DNA of 64,000 nt from Paenibacillus oceani (GTDB taxonomy: Bacteria; Bacillota; Bacilli; Paenibacillales; NBRC-103111): the NCBI RefSeq assembly GCF_014705615.1, contig NZ_JACXJA010000003.1, positions 124,001 to 188,000 on the forward strand. Direction: 5' to 3'. How positions within the stretch are numbered: the stretch's first letter is position 1; each line of letters opens with the position of its first letter. Made by a program: the position numbers and the translations under genes. Shown here piece after piece: positions 8,459-17,047 of this stretch. A model generated the notes under the pieces. That model worked only from the letters and a program-made list of their open reading frames with translations, was not told where the DNA came from and did no database searches.

Positions 8459-9040
8459 ATGATGACAGAGGAAGGCGGCGAGACGCTCCAGGCTATCGGA
8501 CGAAAGCTCCGGGAGCGTCCGGGAGGGACCGGAATCGCGATGATCGCAGCGATGGATCGCAACCGGGTTATCGGCGTGAACAACACGATCCCGTGGAGGC
8601 TTCCGGGCGAGCAGCAATATTTCAAGCGGGTGACGATGGGGCATACGGTCGTATCGGGCCGGCTGAATTATGAGGATATGAAACGACCGCTGCCGGGAAG
8701 AAGGAACGTGATTCTGACGCGGGACAAAGATTATGCGGCTCCGGGCTGCGAGATTGCGGGATCGGCGGAGGACGTGCTGGAGCGTTATGCGGGAGACGAA
8801 AATTCCCCGCTGTTTATTATAGGCGGGGAACAAATATACCGGTTGTTTATGCCGGTAGCGGATAGGTTGTATGTAACGGTTATCGATGCGGAGTTTGAAG
8901 GAGATGCCTATTTTCCCGAATTCCATGCATCGGAATGGACCGAGGTGTCGCGGCAAGAAGTGAAGGCGGACGAGTATAACAGCTTCGGCTATACATACTT
9001 GGTATACAAAAGACGGACGTCCGGTTACGGGAGCCGGTAG
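8459..9040 (+). CDS. folA: Dihydrofolate reductase
   Basis: 193 residues. Reduces dihydrofolate to tetrahydrofolate with NADPH in the cytosol. Shows IAMIAAMDRNRVIGVNN, IPWRLPGEQQYFK with Glu at the catalytic acid position (Glu, as in some Bacillus enzymes), RNVILTRD and FIIGGEQIY. The usual cofactor-loop MGRKT is replaced by VSGRLNYEDM. About 28 residues precede the normal DHFR start; ATG 8459 is supported by GAGGGGGAG upstream. The 3' end overlaps the convergent methyltransferase gene by 16 bases. Confidence 0.88.
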   Translation: MMTEEGGETLQAIGRKLRERPGGTGIAMIAAMDRNRVIGVNNTIPWRLPGEQQYFKRVTMGHTVVSGRLNYEDMKRPLPGRRNVILTRDKDYAAPGCEIAGSAEDVLERYAGDENSPLFIIGGEQIYRLFMPVADRLYVTVIDAEFEGDAYFPEFHASEWTEVSRQEVKADEYNSFGYTYLVYKRRTSGYGSR

Positions 9041-9666
9041 CGCACCCACCAGAAGCACGAAGACACTTGCACCTGCAGCTCGGTTGCACGCGGGGTGAAC
9101 AAGCCGATGAGATCGTCTGCGCGGTAGCAGTTTTTTATTATTTCATGCCTGGTGCCATCGGACAGCGTTCTCAGCTTGTACGTGTCTTCCTCGCTTTCGC
9201 GTTGGAACAACTCGCCACCGGCCTCTTCGACATAACTATGGTCGGCCATGAATACGACAGCCCCGGGATCAAGCCGGGCATGGAAGCCGTCCAAAAAGTC
9301 GTTCAGCCGGGATTTGGGAACATGGGACAGCCAGAAGGCAGCCAGGCCTGCGTTGAAAGGGCCGGGTACTTTCTCGAGTGCAAAGGCGTCGGCGCGGATA
9401 AAGCGGACTTTGTCCGGCGATAAGTCTCTGGCGATGGCGATATCCAGCGATTCCATCGTCATGTCGGTAGCCGTCACCCGTCTGGCCGCCGCGGCTGCGC
9501 GCTCCGTCCAGTAACCGGGGCCGCAGGCGATCTCAAGCACAACGCACCCGTTCAGGGCGCTTTGCATGCAGCGTTCCAACTCGACCAGTTCGCTTCGGCA
9601 AGCGGGATCGTCGTGATGGTATGCGCTTTCGTGCTCGCGTGCCCGCCAGCTGTAATAGAACTGCAT
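9025..9666 (-). CDS. Class I SAM-dependent methyltransferase
   Basis: 213 residues with the Rossmann motif I VLEIACGPGYWT, acidic post-I TATDMTMESL and a motif IV-like AAFWLSHVPKSRL segment. It transfers a methyl group from S-adenosylmethionine to an unidentified small acceptor. The RBS AGGGGGAAGACG precedes the ATG. It is convergent with folA with a 16-base overlap of the coding ends, and no terminator fits between them. Confidence 0.85.
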   Translation of the reverse strand: MQFYYSWRAREHESAYHHDDPACRSELVELERCMQSALNGCVVLEIACGPGYWTERAAAAARRVTATDMTMESLDIAIARDLSPDKVRFIRADAFALEKVPGPFNAGLAAFWLSHVPKSRLNDFLDGFHARLDPGAVVFMADHSYVEEAGGELFQRESEEDTYKLRTLSDGTRHEIIKNCYRADDLIGLFTPRATELQVQVSSCFWWVRYRLP

Positions 9667-9780
9667 CGTCTTCCCCCTAGCGCTATCGGAATGGGCTGCG
9701 GTCCGGCCCCTGCAAGCAGCGGCCGCCGTCCGCAGGCGATCATCATCCTAGTATTCAATTCAATATAATCGTACCTGAAA

Positions 9781-9927
9781 TTAGGTTCGGGGAGTCCGGC
9801 GGATTTCCTCCATCTCCTTGCGCATTTTTTCCCGGTAACGCATCTCTGCCCGGATGGAATAGGCGAATCCGATTATACCGAGGATCAGAATCGTCACAAT
9901 GACGGGAGTATTGTAAGCGGCGATCAC
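9781..9927 (-). CDS. Small single-span membrane protein (48 aa), unknown
   Basis: A GTG-initiated 48-residue frame preceded by an essentially perfect Shine-Dalgarno AAAGGAGGTG at good spacing. It starts VIAAYNTPVIVTILILGIIG, one membrane helix, followed by a charged amphipathic tail (RAEMRYREKMRKEMEEIRRT). The RBS quality and the hydrophobic/charged split make it convincing despite its size. It is divergent from the XRE regulator at 10066, which could control it. Family not recognised. Confidence 0.75.
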   Translation of the reverse strand: MIAAYNTPVIVTILILGIIGFAYSIRAEMRYREKMRKEMEEIRRTPRT

Positions 9928-9996
9928 GTAATTTACACCTCCTTTCATCCCAATCAATATTTACCATTGCATATATTTCAAATTATAACCTATGTC

Positions 9997-10045
9997 TTGA
10001 ATAATCTTCAATAGTGTGTTGAAGAAAATTTAAATCTTTTATACT
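9997..10045 (+). promoter_or_regulatory. Promoter and operator-like repeats of XRE gene
   Basis: TTGAAG (10019-10024) and TATACT (10040-10045) with a short 15-base spacer. Alternating TTGAA (9997), TTCAA (10007) and TTGAA (10019) form two inverted pairs overlapping the -35, a plausible autoregulatory site. Confidence 0.5.
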
Positions 10046-10065
10046 GAAAGTCGAGGTGATAAGTA

Positions 10066-10470
10066 ATGACTTTCGGTGCGAGATTGAAAAGTGCCAGAAA
10101 CAGCAAGCGGCTCACCCAGCAGCAAGTGGCTGACAGTCTCGGCCTTAATTTTACGACGATATCCAAGTACGAAAACGATAAATCCCAGCCCGATAACGAG
10201 ATTCTGCATCAGATGTCTATTCTGTACAATGTCTCGATCGATTGGCTGCTTACAGGGGAGACGGGCGGCGGATCGGCCTTCGGACCGGGTAAGGCGAAAG
10301 TATACTTCGACGGCGAAGTGGAAGAGCTGACAGAAGAGGAAGCCCAGCACGTGCGGGATTCGCTCGAGATGTTTCGCCTGCTCAAGGAGAAGCGGGCCAA
10401 GTACGACAGCAGCCGGAAGCCGGACGGCGGTCATACGCACGACGATCGAGCGGACGATGAGAACGACTGA
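10066..10470 (+). CDS. XRE/Cro-CI-type transcription regulator
   Basis: 134 residues. HTH_3 domain at about residues 5-60 (FGARLKSARNSKRLTQQQVA, then SKYENDKSQPDNEILHQMS), then an acidic/charged C-terminus (EEAQHVRDSLEMFRLLKEKR). A typical cytosolic DNA-binding repressor of small genes. GAGGTG lies about 8 bases before the ATG. The divergent small membrane protein gene at 9781-9927 is the likely target. Confidence 0.92.
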   Translation: MTFGARLKSARNSKRLTQQQVADSLGLNFTTISKYENDKSQPDNEILHQMSILYNVSIDWLLTGETGGGSAFGPGKAKVYFDGEVEELTEEEAQHVRDSLEMFRLLKEKRAKYDSSRKPDGGHTHDDRADDEND

Positions 10471-10615
10471 AAGGCAACGACTGAAAAGCAATGACTGAAC
10501 AACAACGGCTACCAACGACTAACCCTTATAATTAACGATAAATAACGAAGAAAACAAACAAAGCGAATATTCCAACAAGTGTCGGATGACAAGGGAACGT
10601 CCCGATATCCAAACG

Positions 10616-10662
10616 AAAGGACCTCAGGCTTCCACGGTAACGTGGGGGCGGAGGTCCTTTTT
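10616..10662. terminator. Bidirectional terminator
   Basis: Stem AAAGGACCTC / GAGGTCCTTT with a GC-rich interior, A-rich on one side and TTTTT on the other. It can end both the XRE gene and the minus-strand glycosyltransferase. Confidence 0.8.
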
Positions 10663-10814
10663 CGCGAGGATCATCGGTTTCGAGCAGGACATGAATAATA
10701 ATCGCAAAATGACTTCGGGGAAAGCCCTTGTCACTGCATGACCCGGGCGGTATTCCATCATGCGGCGGCCTGCGGCAGGATGAAGCGAAACGGGGATGAT
10801 CCCGATCCGCCCGC

Positions 10815-12359
10815 TCATCTGGCGCACGAATAGTAGATGCTCTCGTATGCCTGCGCTTCCTGCTCCATTGTAGGGATCGGGTCGTTTCTCAGGTTCGCCT
10901 TGAACGTGTTCAGCAAGGCCGGGTTCCTAAGCAGCGTCCGGATCTGCGAAGCGAGGTGGGTCGCGTCGCCGAGCCGGAACGTATAGCCGTTCACCCCGTC
11001 CTTCACTTTCTCCGCCATGCCGCCGGCATTCGAGACGAGAGCCGGGACGTTGAACGATAACGCCTCGTACAGCACCAGCGGATAGTTTTCGTACCAGACC
11101 GACGGAACGATCGCCACATCGGCATTTTGATAAATGCCCGGAATTTCGTCTTCGGTATAAAGACCGCACAGCTCCACACGGCGGTCTTTGGCCGCTTCGA
11201 GCCGCAGCCTCTCCGTATAAGCGGCCGGTCCGGAGCCGTAGATTTTCAGCTTCAGCTTTTTGGACGGGACGAGGGCCATCGCCTCGAGCAGGAGATGAAC
11301 GCCTTTGTGATCGTTCAGCGAGCCTCCGTAAAAAAACGTCAAAGCGTCGCCGCGCTTGTAAGTTTTATTGTTTCCGAGCCCCGGATCGCGATGGATGCCG
11401 TGGTTCAATACTTCCACCTTCAGGTCCGGCAGCGAATTTTTCATCATCGAAGCGAGAAAGGCCGACGGGGACAAAATTTTACGGGCGGCTTGCAGCAGAG
11501 GAATATGCGTGGCGAACCGCTGCTCAGCGCCCGGAATCTGGCAATGCTGAAGGCAGGCCGCGCCTTGCTCCGGGCCTGCGCACAGGTTGCGGCTTGTATG
11601 CAGCATAATCCCTTTCGGACACAGAAACCAGAAGTCCGTTAGAGTGATCACGTAAGGCACGCCGAGCCGCAAGCTTGCCTGGATGAACTCCATCGCGCGC
11701 ATAGGATGCCCGATATGGAGAAGATTCGGCTGCTCCTCGGTGATAAGCTCATCCGCGAAGGAAGCAAGATCGGGATGTCCGATCCCGAACGATCGGGCCG
11801 GGTCTAGGCTCTTGTGCCGATAGGCGACCACCGGCACTCCTTCGTAGTCGTATTCCCGGTAGACGACCTCGCCGTGCGTGTGAGGAAACGTATCCGGCTC
11901 GCCTCCGCTGTAGGTCGCGACTTTAACGCGATGTCCGCCGGCGAGCATCGACTTGGCCATCGTCAGGACGAATTTCTCGGTGCCGGTGTACGCTTCGGGA
12001 TAAAACTGATGGACCAGGTACAAAATATTCAACTTTTTCCCGGGAGTTCCGGGAGAGGCGGAGGCCGGATCGTAACGGGAAACCTCCGGCAGTTCCAGGC
12101 TCGGCACGTGAATGGCGGGGCGGGTTTCCCGCACCCGGATCGGGGAGAGACGGCTTCGCCGTTTGGCGGGCAGACGATCACGCTTGAAGCGGCGCTGCCC
12201 TTTCGCTGCGATCCGGCGCTTGCGCGCAAGCGATTTCTTTCTGCTTCCGCTTGCTGCTCCCGCTTTTCTTGCATGAATGCGGCCCGTTTTATGGGACCGG
12301 AGACGCTTGAATCGGGGAGTTGGTGACGAAACTGGCTTTTTTCGTTTTTTTGGCGGCAA
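10815..12359 (-). CDS. GT4 glycosyltransferase with hyper-basic N-terminal tail
   Basis: 514 residues. Residues 1 to about 80 are very rich in Arg/Lys (PPKKRKKPVSS at the start, KSLARKRRIAAKGQRRFKRD within), with no membrane segment. Residues about 110-510 are a GT-B family 4 glycosyltransferase (KLNILYLVHQFYPEAYTGTE, GGSLNDHKGVHLLLEA, and PLVLYEALSFNVPALVSNAG around the donor site). The start is TTG, supported by GGGAGGTTCTCCGA. The same kind of basic tail occurs on several proteins at 39-57 kb, linking this gene to that spore-surface set. CATATAGTA at 12410-12418 (minus strand) matches a SigK -10 but lacks the -35 AC. Confidence 0.88.
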   Translation of the reverse strand: MPPKKRKKPVSSPTPRFKRLRSHKTGRIHARKAGAASGSRKKSLARKRRIAAKGQRRFKRDRLPAKRRSRLSPIRVRETRPAIHVPSLELPEVSRYDPASASPGTPGKKLNILYLVHQFYPEAYTGTEKFVLTMAKSMLAGGHRVKVATYSGGEPDTFPHTHGEVVYREYDYEGVPVVAYRHKSLDPARSFGIGHPDLASFADELITEEQPNLLHIGHPMRAMEFIQASLRLGVPYVITLTDFWFLCPKGIMLHTSRNLCAGPEQGAACLQHCQIPGAEQRFATHIPLLQAARKILSPSAFLASMMKNSLPDLKVEVLNHGIHRDPGLGNNKTYKRGDALTFFYGGSLNDHKGVHLLLEAMALVPSKKLKLKIYGSGPAAYTERLRLEAAKDRRVELCGLYTEDEIPGIYQNADVAIVPSVWYENYPLVLYEALSFNVPALVSNAGGMAEKVKDGVNGYTFRLGDATHLASQIRTLLRNPALLNTFKANLRNDPIPTMEQEAQAYESIYYSCAR

Positions 12360-12459
12360 TCGGAGAACCTCCCTGCACCGTTTTACGATCCCATCAGACT
12401 CATATCGTATACTATATGCTCACAGGACCTCCAAACTCGCGGGCGGATCTCCCGGGTTT

Positions 12460-13377
12460 TTACGATTCGTTCGATAGATTTCCTTCTGTAGAATCGCTGA
12501 TTTGCTGTGATAACTGCTGGACGAACAGAGCGGCAGCGAGCGACAACGACTGCTGCGGAGCCGAGACGACCCCGATCGAGCGGGCTGGAATCGGTTCACG
12601 GGCGCGAATCTCAAGCAGAGCTCCCGACTCCAGTTCTTTGCTGACGAAATCACGGGTAACGAAGGCGACGCCCATATTTTTGACGGCGAATTCGACGAGC
12701 AGATCGACGCTGCTCAGCTCGATATCCGGTTCCAGGCTTAGCCCGTGCGTCTGCAGGTACGAGTGGAAAAAGGAACGCGTCCGGCTCCCCGCCGACAGCA
12801 GGACGAACGGCTCCCGCACGAGCTCGTGCAGCGAGACCGGGGACGAGGCGAGATGAGCATAGGCTGGTCCTGCGACGAAGCAGTCCTGAATGCCGCGGCG
12901 GGCGGCAACGAGCGAGTCTTCCCGGGCCGGCAGGTGGATCATGCCGCAATCAATCGAGCCTGCGGCCAGACGCGTCATGATTTCTTCACTTTTGCCATGC
13001 GACAAGATGATCCGGATGCCGGGCCTCCCGCTTCGGAACGATTCGAGGAAAGGCAGCAAGTAATGCTTGCACAACGAATCGCTTGCGCCGAGCCGGACGA
13101 TGCCTGACATATACGATTTCATTTCCCCGATTTTCCGTTCCCCGGCCTGCAGCAGCCCGAACGCCTGCTCCACGAACCGGTGAAGCACCCGTCCTTCCTC
13201 CGTCACCTCGACCCCTTTCGATCTGCGGACGAGCAGCTTCACACCGAGCTGCTCTTCGAGCTGCCGGATCGCATAGCTGGCGCTCGGCTGCGTCATGTAC
13301 AACTCCTCCGCCGCTTTCGTTATGCTTCCGAGCCGGACGGCCAGCTCAAACACTTTATACTGATCGATAGCACTCAT
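12460..13377 (-). CDS. LysR-family transcription regulator
   Basis: 305 residues. N-terminal LysR winged helix (about 1-60; SITKAAEELYMTQPSASYAI, then RQLEEQLGVKLLVRRSKGV) and a periplasmic-binding-like effector domain (about 90-295). Start 13377 has AGAGGTG 9 bases upstream; the longer frame from 13416 lacks one. It is divergent from aroA 176 bases away, the usual arrangement for a LysR regulator and its target. Confidence 0.92.
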   Translation of the reverse strand: MSAIDQYKVFELAVRLGSITKAAEELYMTQPSASYAIRQLEEQLGVKLLVRRSKGVEVTEEGRVLHRFVEQAFGLLQAGERKIGEMKSYMSGIVRLGASDSLCKHYLLPFLESFRSGRPGIRIILSHGKSEEIMTRLAAGSIDCGMIHLPAREDSLVAARRGIQDCFVAGPAYAHLASSPVSLHELVREPFVLLSAGSRTRSFFHSYLQTHGLSLEPDIELSSVDLLVEFAVKNMGVAFVTRDFVSKELESGALLEIRAREPIPARSIGVVSAPQQSLSLAAALFVQQLSQQISDSTEGNLSNES

Positions 13378-13552
13378 GATATAGAACACCTCTATGACAA
13401 GTATCCATAACATCAATTATTCATTTATCATACTCCTCTTTATAATCAAACACAATGACAACGCGCCGAATGCTGTAGCGAATTCCGGAGAGCGGGGACG
13501 GGAATCGGGATCGGCGCGTCTGTCTCATTACACATGGGGAGGATGAGTGGGC

Positions 13553-14911
13553 ATGAATCATACAGATGGGGATATGGAGGCGAGATCGCCGTGGTCCGGG
13601 CTGCAGGGAGTGGTGGAAGCGGAGCTTCATCCGCCTGTCGGGCCTGTCCATCAGCCGGAATGGATCGTCGCCGGCAGCAAAAGCGTCACGAACCGGGTGT
13701 TTCTTATGGCTGCCATGGCGGACGGGAGCTCGGTAATCGGCAATGCGCTGCGAAGCGACGATACGTACTGGTGTCTGGACGCTTTGCGCCGGCTTGGCGT
13801 AAAGGCGGATATAACCGGGGAGGACATCCGGATCGGGGGAACGGGAGGGGCGTGGCCTAACCGCAAGGCCGATTTGTATGCGGGAGCGGCGGGAACGGTC
13901 GCCCGTTTTTTGCCCGGCCTTCTGGCTGGCGATGAGGGCGGCCTGTGGCGGATGGAAGGCAGCCGTAGTCTTCGGGAACGGCCGATCGCGCCGCTCGTTA
14001 CGGCACTGAGCGCGATGGGGGCGGAGATCCGGTACGCGGATGAAGAGGGCAAGCTTCCGATTGAGATTGCAGGGAAACGTCTGAGAGGAGGGGCGGTTTC
14101 CTTGTCCGGGTCCGTCTCCAGCCAATTTCTGAGCGGCGTGCTGGTAACGAGCCCTTATGCGGCTGAAGAGACCGAAATCGTCGTGCCGGACGGCATCGTG
14201 CAGCACGCTTATGTCCGCATTACGATCGAGCTTATGGAGCGTTTCGAGGTACCGGTAACGCACGGGGACCGCTTCGACCGCTTCGTGGTCCGGCCCCGGC
14301 GGTACAGAGGGCAGACGTTATCGATCGAAGCGGACGCCTCGACCGCTTGTTATCCGCTGGCCTTTGCCGCCCTGACCGGAGGTTATATCCGGATCGCCAA
14401 TCTCGATCCCCGTACCCGCCAGCCGGATATTGGCTTTGCCGAACTGCTTCGGCGGATGGGCTGCCGGGTCGGCCTGGACGGCGGAGCGGTGGAACTCTGG
14501 GGCGCTCCGCGTCTGCGCGGCGGATTCGAGATCAGCATGAAGGAGATGTCCGATCAGGCGATAACGCTGGCTGCGATCGCGCCGTTTGCCGATGCGCCGA
14601 TCACGATTACCGGCGTCGCTCATATCCGGACTCACGAATGCGACCGGATCGCGGCGATCTGCGAATCGCTCGGCAAGCTGGGCATCCGGGTCGACGAGCG
14701 CGAAGACGGCATGACGATTCATCCGGGAATTCCGTCTGCGGCCGTACTTCCGACGTACGACGACCACCGGGTGGCGATGTCGCTCGCTTTGATCGGCGCC
14801 AGGGTGCCGGGCATCCGGCTGCTCGATCCGGGCTGCGTGTCCAAGACGTGCCCGACGTTTTTTGACGATATGAGCCGTCTGGGGCTGCAGGTCCGTCTCC
14901 ATTCCGTATGA
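13553..14911 (+). CDS. aroA: EPSP synthase-family enolpyruvyl transferase
   Basis: 452 residues. Would join phosphoenolpyruvate to shikimate-3-phosphate in the chorismate pathway, in the cytosol. Seen: GSKSVTNR, AGAAGTVARFLPG, RERPIAPLV, SMKEMSDQAITLA (catalytic Asp), RTHECDRIA and DDHRVAMSLA, all in family order. Relative to E. coli, the NAGTAMRP segment reads AAGTVARF, so the Asn94 and Pro101 positions differ. GGGGAGG precedes; GTG 13547 is an alternative start. The stand-alone location beside LysR and the sequence divergence suggest a specialised paralogue. Confidence 0.88.
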   Translation: MNHTDGDMEARSPWSGLQGVVEAELHPPVGPVHQPEWIVAGSKSVTNRVFLMAAMADGSSVIGNALRSDDTYWCLDALRRLGVKADITGEDIRIGGTGGAWPNRKADLYAGAAGTVARFLPGLLAGDEGGLWRMEGSRSLRERPIAPLVTALSAMGAEIRYADEEGKLPIEIAGKRLRGGAVSLSGSVSSQFLSGVLVTSPYAAEETEIVVPDGIVQHAYVRITIELMERFEVPVTHGDRFDRFVVRPRRYRGQTLSIEADASTACYPLAFAALTGGYIRIANLDPRTRQPDIGFAELLRRMGCRVGLDGGAVELWGAPRLRGGFEISMKEMSDQAITLAAIAPFADAPITITGVAHIRTHECDRIAAICESLGKLGIRVDEREDGMTIHPGIPSAAVLPTYDDHRVAMSLALIGARVPGIRLLDPGCVSKTCPTFFDDMSRLGLQVRLHSV

Positions 14912-15278
14912 TAAACCGCCTGTCACCGGGGAGCTTGTCCTTTCACCGGTGAGGGCGGGCTGCATATACAAAAAGCATAGGAAACTGGCAAACTTGGTGG
15001 GCGGGCTGCGCAGCAGCGAAGAGGGAAGGTTTCCAGGGAGACGGGGGAGCCGGCTTGCCGCTCAAGCGTGAAACTCCCGGCACGGTGCTCGGCGTCACAT
15101 GAAGGGGGTCAGCCCCATGGCTGTGGTATGCCTCATACATGCATCGATGCACGGATGAGTCTTTCGCCGGAACGGCGGACACCGGAAGAGCAGCGCTCTC
15201 CCGGTGTCCGGGTTCGGCATGGCTCGGCAGTTCGCGCGGAGACCGGAGGACGGCCTGCCGCTTTTTGCCGGGAACGTG
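14912..15278. other. Intergenic with strong hairpin, no gene seen
   Basis: About 365 bases between convergent aroA and yheC/D. 15176-15210 is a 10-bp perfect stem CGGACACCGG / CCGGTGTCCG that extends inward through AGAG/CTCT. There is no T-run on either strand, so if it ends yheC/D transcripts it is not a classical intrinsic terminator. Confidence 0.5.
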
Positions 15279-16361
15279 TCAGGGCTGTCCGGTGCGCTCC
15301 GATTCGAGCAAATATTTGGCGTAACCAATCGGGTTGGAATACGTCATCTGAAACATATCCGGCATATTGCCTTTTTGAAAGCTGTACCTCAAATCCCGCC
15401 CATTGCATTCAATGAACATGGGATAACCGAACTCCGTCAAGCCGACGTCGAGGCCGATATCCGCCAGATGGGTCAGATGCTCGCTCAACTGCCTTGCGAC
15501 ACGGATCGAGAAGTCGCACAGATCGCGCTGAACGATGCCGGGGTTCAATTGCGGATACGGCTCCAGCACCTCATTCAGCGTACGGACGACTCCGCCTTGC
15601 GCTACATTGGTGCGGAAGGCGCCTAATTTGGCGACTTTGGCGGCAATGCCGCTTACTTGCCACTCCCCGGTTTCGCCTCGCTGCACGGTTACGCGCAGGT
15701 CGAACGGTTTGCCGTGGTAGGTGGCAAGCGGCAGCAACTGCTGGACGAGATAAGGCCGCGCCTTCAGCTTGCGCCGGGCAATCGCTGGCAGCCGCTGCTT
15801 GAAGGCAATCGCCTTGCCGCTGCGGGTGGCGCCGTGGAGCAGCCAGCCGTGTGCGGTACGCTCCAGCTTCATAATGCCCATGCCGATGCTGCTGCTGTTC
15901 GGCTTCAGGATAAGCAGCGGATACGCCGCCATCATTTCTTTGATCACGGCCGGGGTCGCTTCGCGGGTCACCGGCAAGTGCGGACGGAGAGACGGGGACA
16001 TCATGAGCAGTTGGTGAATATATCCTTTTCCGTAACGGTTCCACTCGTTAAATATGAGCTTGCCGTCCTGAACGAGCTCCTGGATCGCGCGTTTCGGACG
16101 TTTCTTCGTGTACAGCGTCCGGTTGTGAATGACGTTCGGAACCGGGATCGTGATCCGTTTGTATCCGGTCTGCGTATTCACATAAGCGCTGACGACAGGC
16201 TGTCCGGGACGAATGTCCCTCAGCCGGAAATAGCAAGGCGTAACTCCGTGAAGCCTGCCGGCCTGTTCGTAATGGGGAAGCGATTCATGATACATGCGTC
16301 CGCTGGGTATGCGCCGGTACCATGCATCGCCCACAAGTATGCCCACAAAGGGTTTGTTCAT
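15279..16361 (-). CDS. YheC/YheD-family spore coat-associated ATP-grasp protein
   Basis: 360 residues. ATP-grasp protein of the YheC/YheD endospore coat-associated family. Seen: the N-terminal MNKPFVGILVGDAWYRR, LILKPNSSSIGMGIMKLER (ATP-grasp core), KPFDLRVTVQ, and a C-terminal metal-binding FIECNGRDLRYSF. In B. subtilis these proteins associate with the coat; the ligated substrate is not known. ATG 16361 is chosen for GGAGGTGAAGGAG upstream. A SigK-type promoter sits immediately upstream (16385-16412), which agrees with a late mother-cell role. Confidence 0.88.
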   Translation of the reverse strand: MNKPFVGILVGDAWYRRIPSGRMYHESLPHYEQAGRLHGVTPCYFRLRDIRPGQPVVSAYVNTQTGYKRITIPVPNVIHNRTLYTKKRPKRAIQELVQDGKLIFNEWNRYGKGYIHQLLMMSPSLRPHLPVTREATPAVIKEMMAAYPLLILKPNSSSIGMGIMKLERTAHGWLLHGATRSGKAIAFKQRLPAIARRKLKARPYLVQQLLPLATYHGKPFDLRVTVQRGETGEWQVSGIAAKVAKLGAFRTNVAQGGVVRTLNEVLEPYPQLNPGIVQRDLCDFSIRVARQLSEHLTHLADIGLDVGLTEFGYPMFIECNGRDLRYSFQKGNMPDMFQMTYSNPIGYAKYLLESERTGQP

Positions 16362-16384
16362 GGCTGCTCCTTCACCTCCCGTAA

Positions 16385-16412
16385 TACCGTATGCTTCCGG
16401 AAGGCCTGCGGT
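16385..16412 (-). promoter_or_regulatory. SigK-like promoter of yheC/D
   Basis: On the minus strand: ACC (16412-16410), 16-base spacer, CATACGGTA (16393-16385). This fits the SigK consensus (AC near -35, CATANNNTA at -10) with the same spacing as the sites before the giant repeat gene and fcl. The start codon is 24 bases downstream, so the leader is very short. Confidence 0.6.
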
Positions 16413-16649
16413 CTGGACGAGTGCTGTGCCGGGCGGAACTTTTTGTACGCGAACGCCTTGTCCGCGCTTTCTTGTTGTGCTGGCCAGGCGCTCGTGCGGC
16501 GTTCCCACCGCGATTGCATCGCAATTGCACTGCAATTGTCCCGTGATTGCATCTTGTTCATCCTGCGTTTCGCCTCTAGCGTATGCCGATGCGTCGGAGA
16601 CGCGCTTGACGTTCGGCTATAATGCGGCGCACCCGGCTTCGGCGGGGAT

Positions 16650-16677
16650 GTATATTTGGTCGAAGCTTCCATACACT
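16650..16677 (+). promoter_or_regulatory. SigE-like promoter
   Basis: GTATATT (16650-16656), 13-base spacer, CATACACT (16670-16677). This matches the early mother-cell SigE pattern (about KMATATT / CATACAnT) with one -35 deviation. It lies 37 bases before the ATG of the 32-codon gene. Confidence 0.55.
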
Positions 16678-16714
16678 AATCGGGCTTGGACCAATTCGAA
16701 AGGAAGTGGACCCT

Positions 16715-16813
16715 ATGAGCCGCAATCAGGCGAACAACAACGGCAAGCGGAGCCAGCCGGGCAACAAGAGAGACTCCGAGACGGCGCAAGCGGGAACGTC
16801 GAAAGAGAAGTAA
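16715..16813 (+). CDS. Tiny hydrophilic protein (32 aa), probable sporulation gene
   Basis: MSRNQANNNGKRSQPGNKRD followed by SETAQAGTSKEK: no hydrophobic stretch, rich in Asn, Lys, Ser and Gly, like minor small acid-soluble spore proteins, though I cannot assign it to one. AAGGAAGTG lies at good spacing before the ATG, and a SigE-like promoter lies upstream. A longer in-frame start at 16622 overlaps that promoter. A hairpin follows at 16858. Confidence 0.6.
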   Translation: MSRNQANNNGKRSQPGNKRDSETAQAGTSKEK

Positions 16814-16857
16814 GGTTGTATGGCTGTACGAGATGTATGCGAGGGTTATGTTTCGGG

Positions 16858-16883
16858 AAATGCCTGCTTAGCGGCAGGCATTT
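16858..16883 (+). terminator. Hairpin after the 32-codon gene
   Basis: Perfect stem AAATGCCTGC / GCAGGCATTT with a 6-base loop. The only T-run is the last three stem bases, so it is a weak terminator candidate. Confidence 0.45.
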
Positions 16884-17047
16884 GCTCGTTGAGGTCCTTA
16901 TTTGCAGAGAAAGCCTGCTCCAATGAAGAGAAATGTAAGCGTTTACCCATTTTGGCACCGATGACCGGCAGTAATTTGCCTCCGTCCATTTATCGGTCAA
17001 GACCCCGTAAAATCCGATCCAGACCTCACGGCTGTGGGGGCTGCTGC

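Noticed and set aside
10624-10827. 67-residue minus-strand frame downstream of the GT4 gene
   Set aside because: It runs through a clear bidirectional terminator and has no recognisable content.
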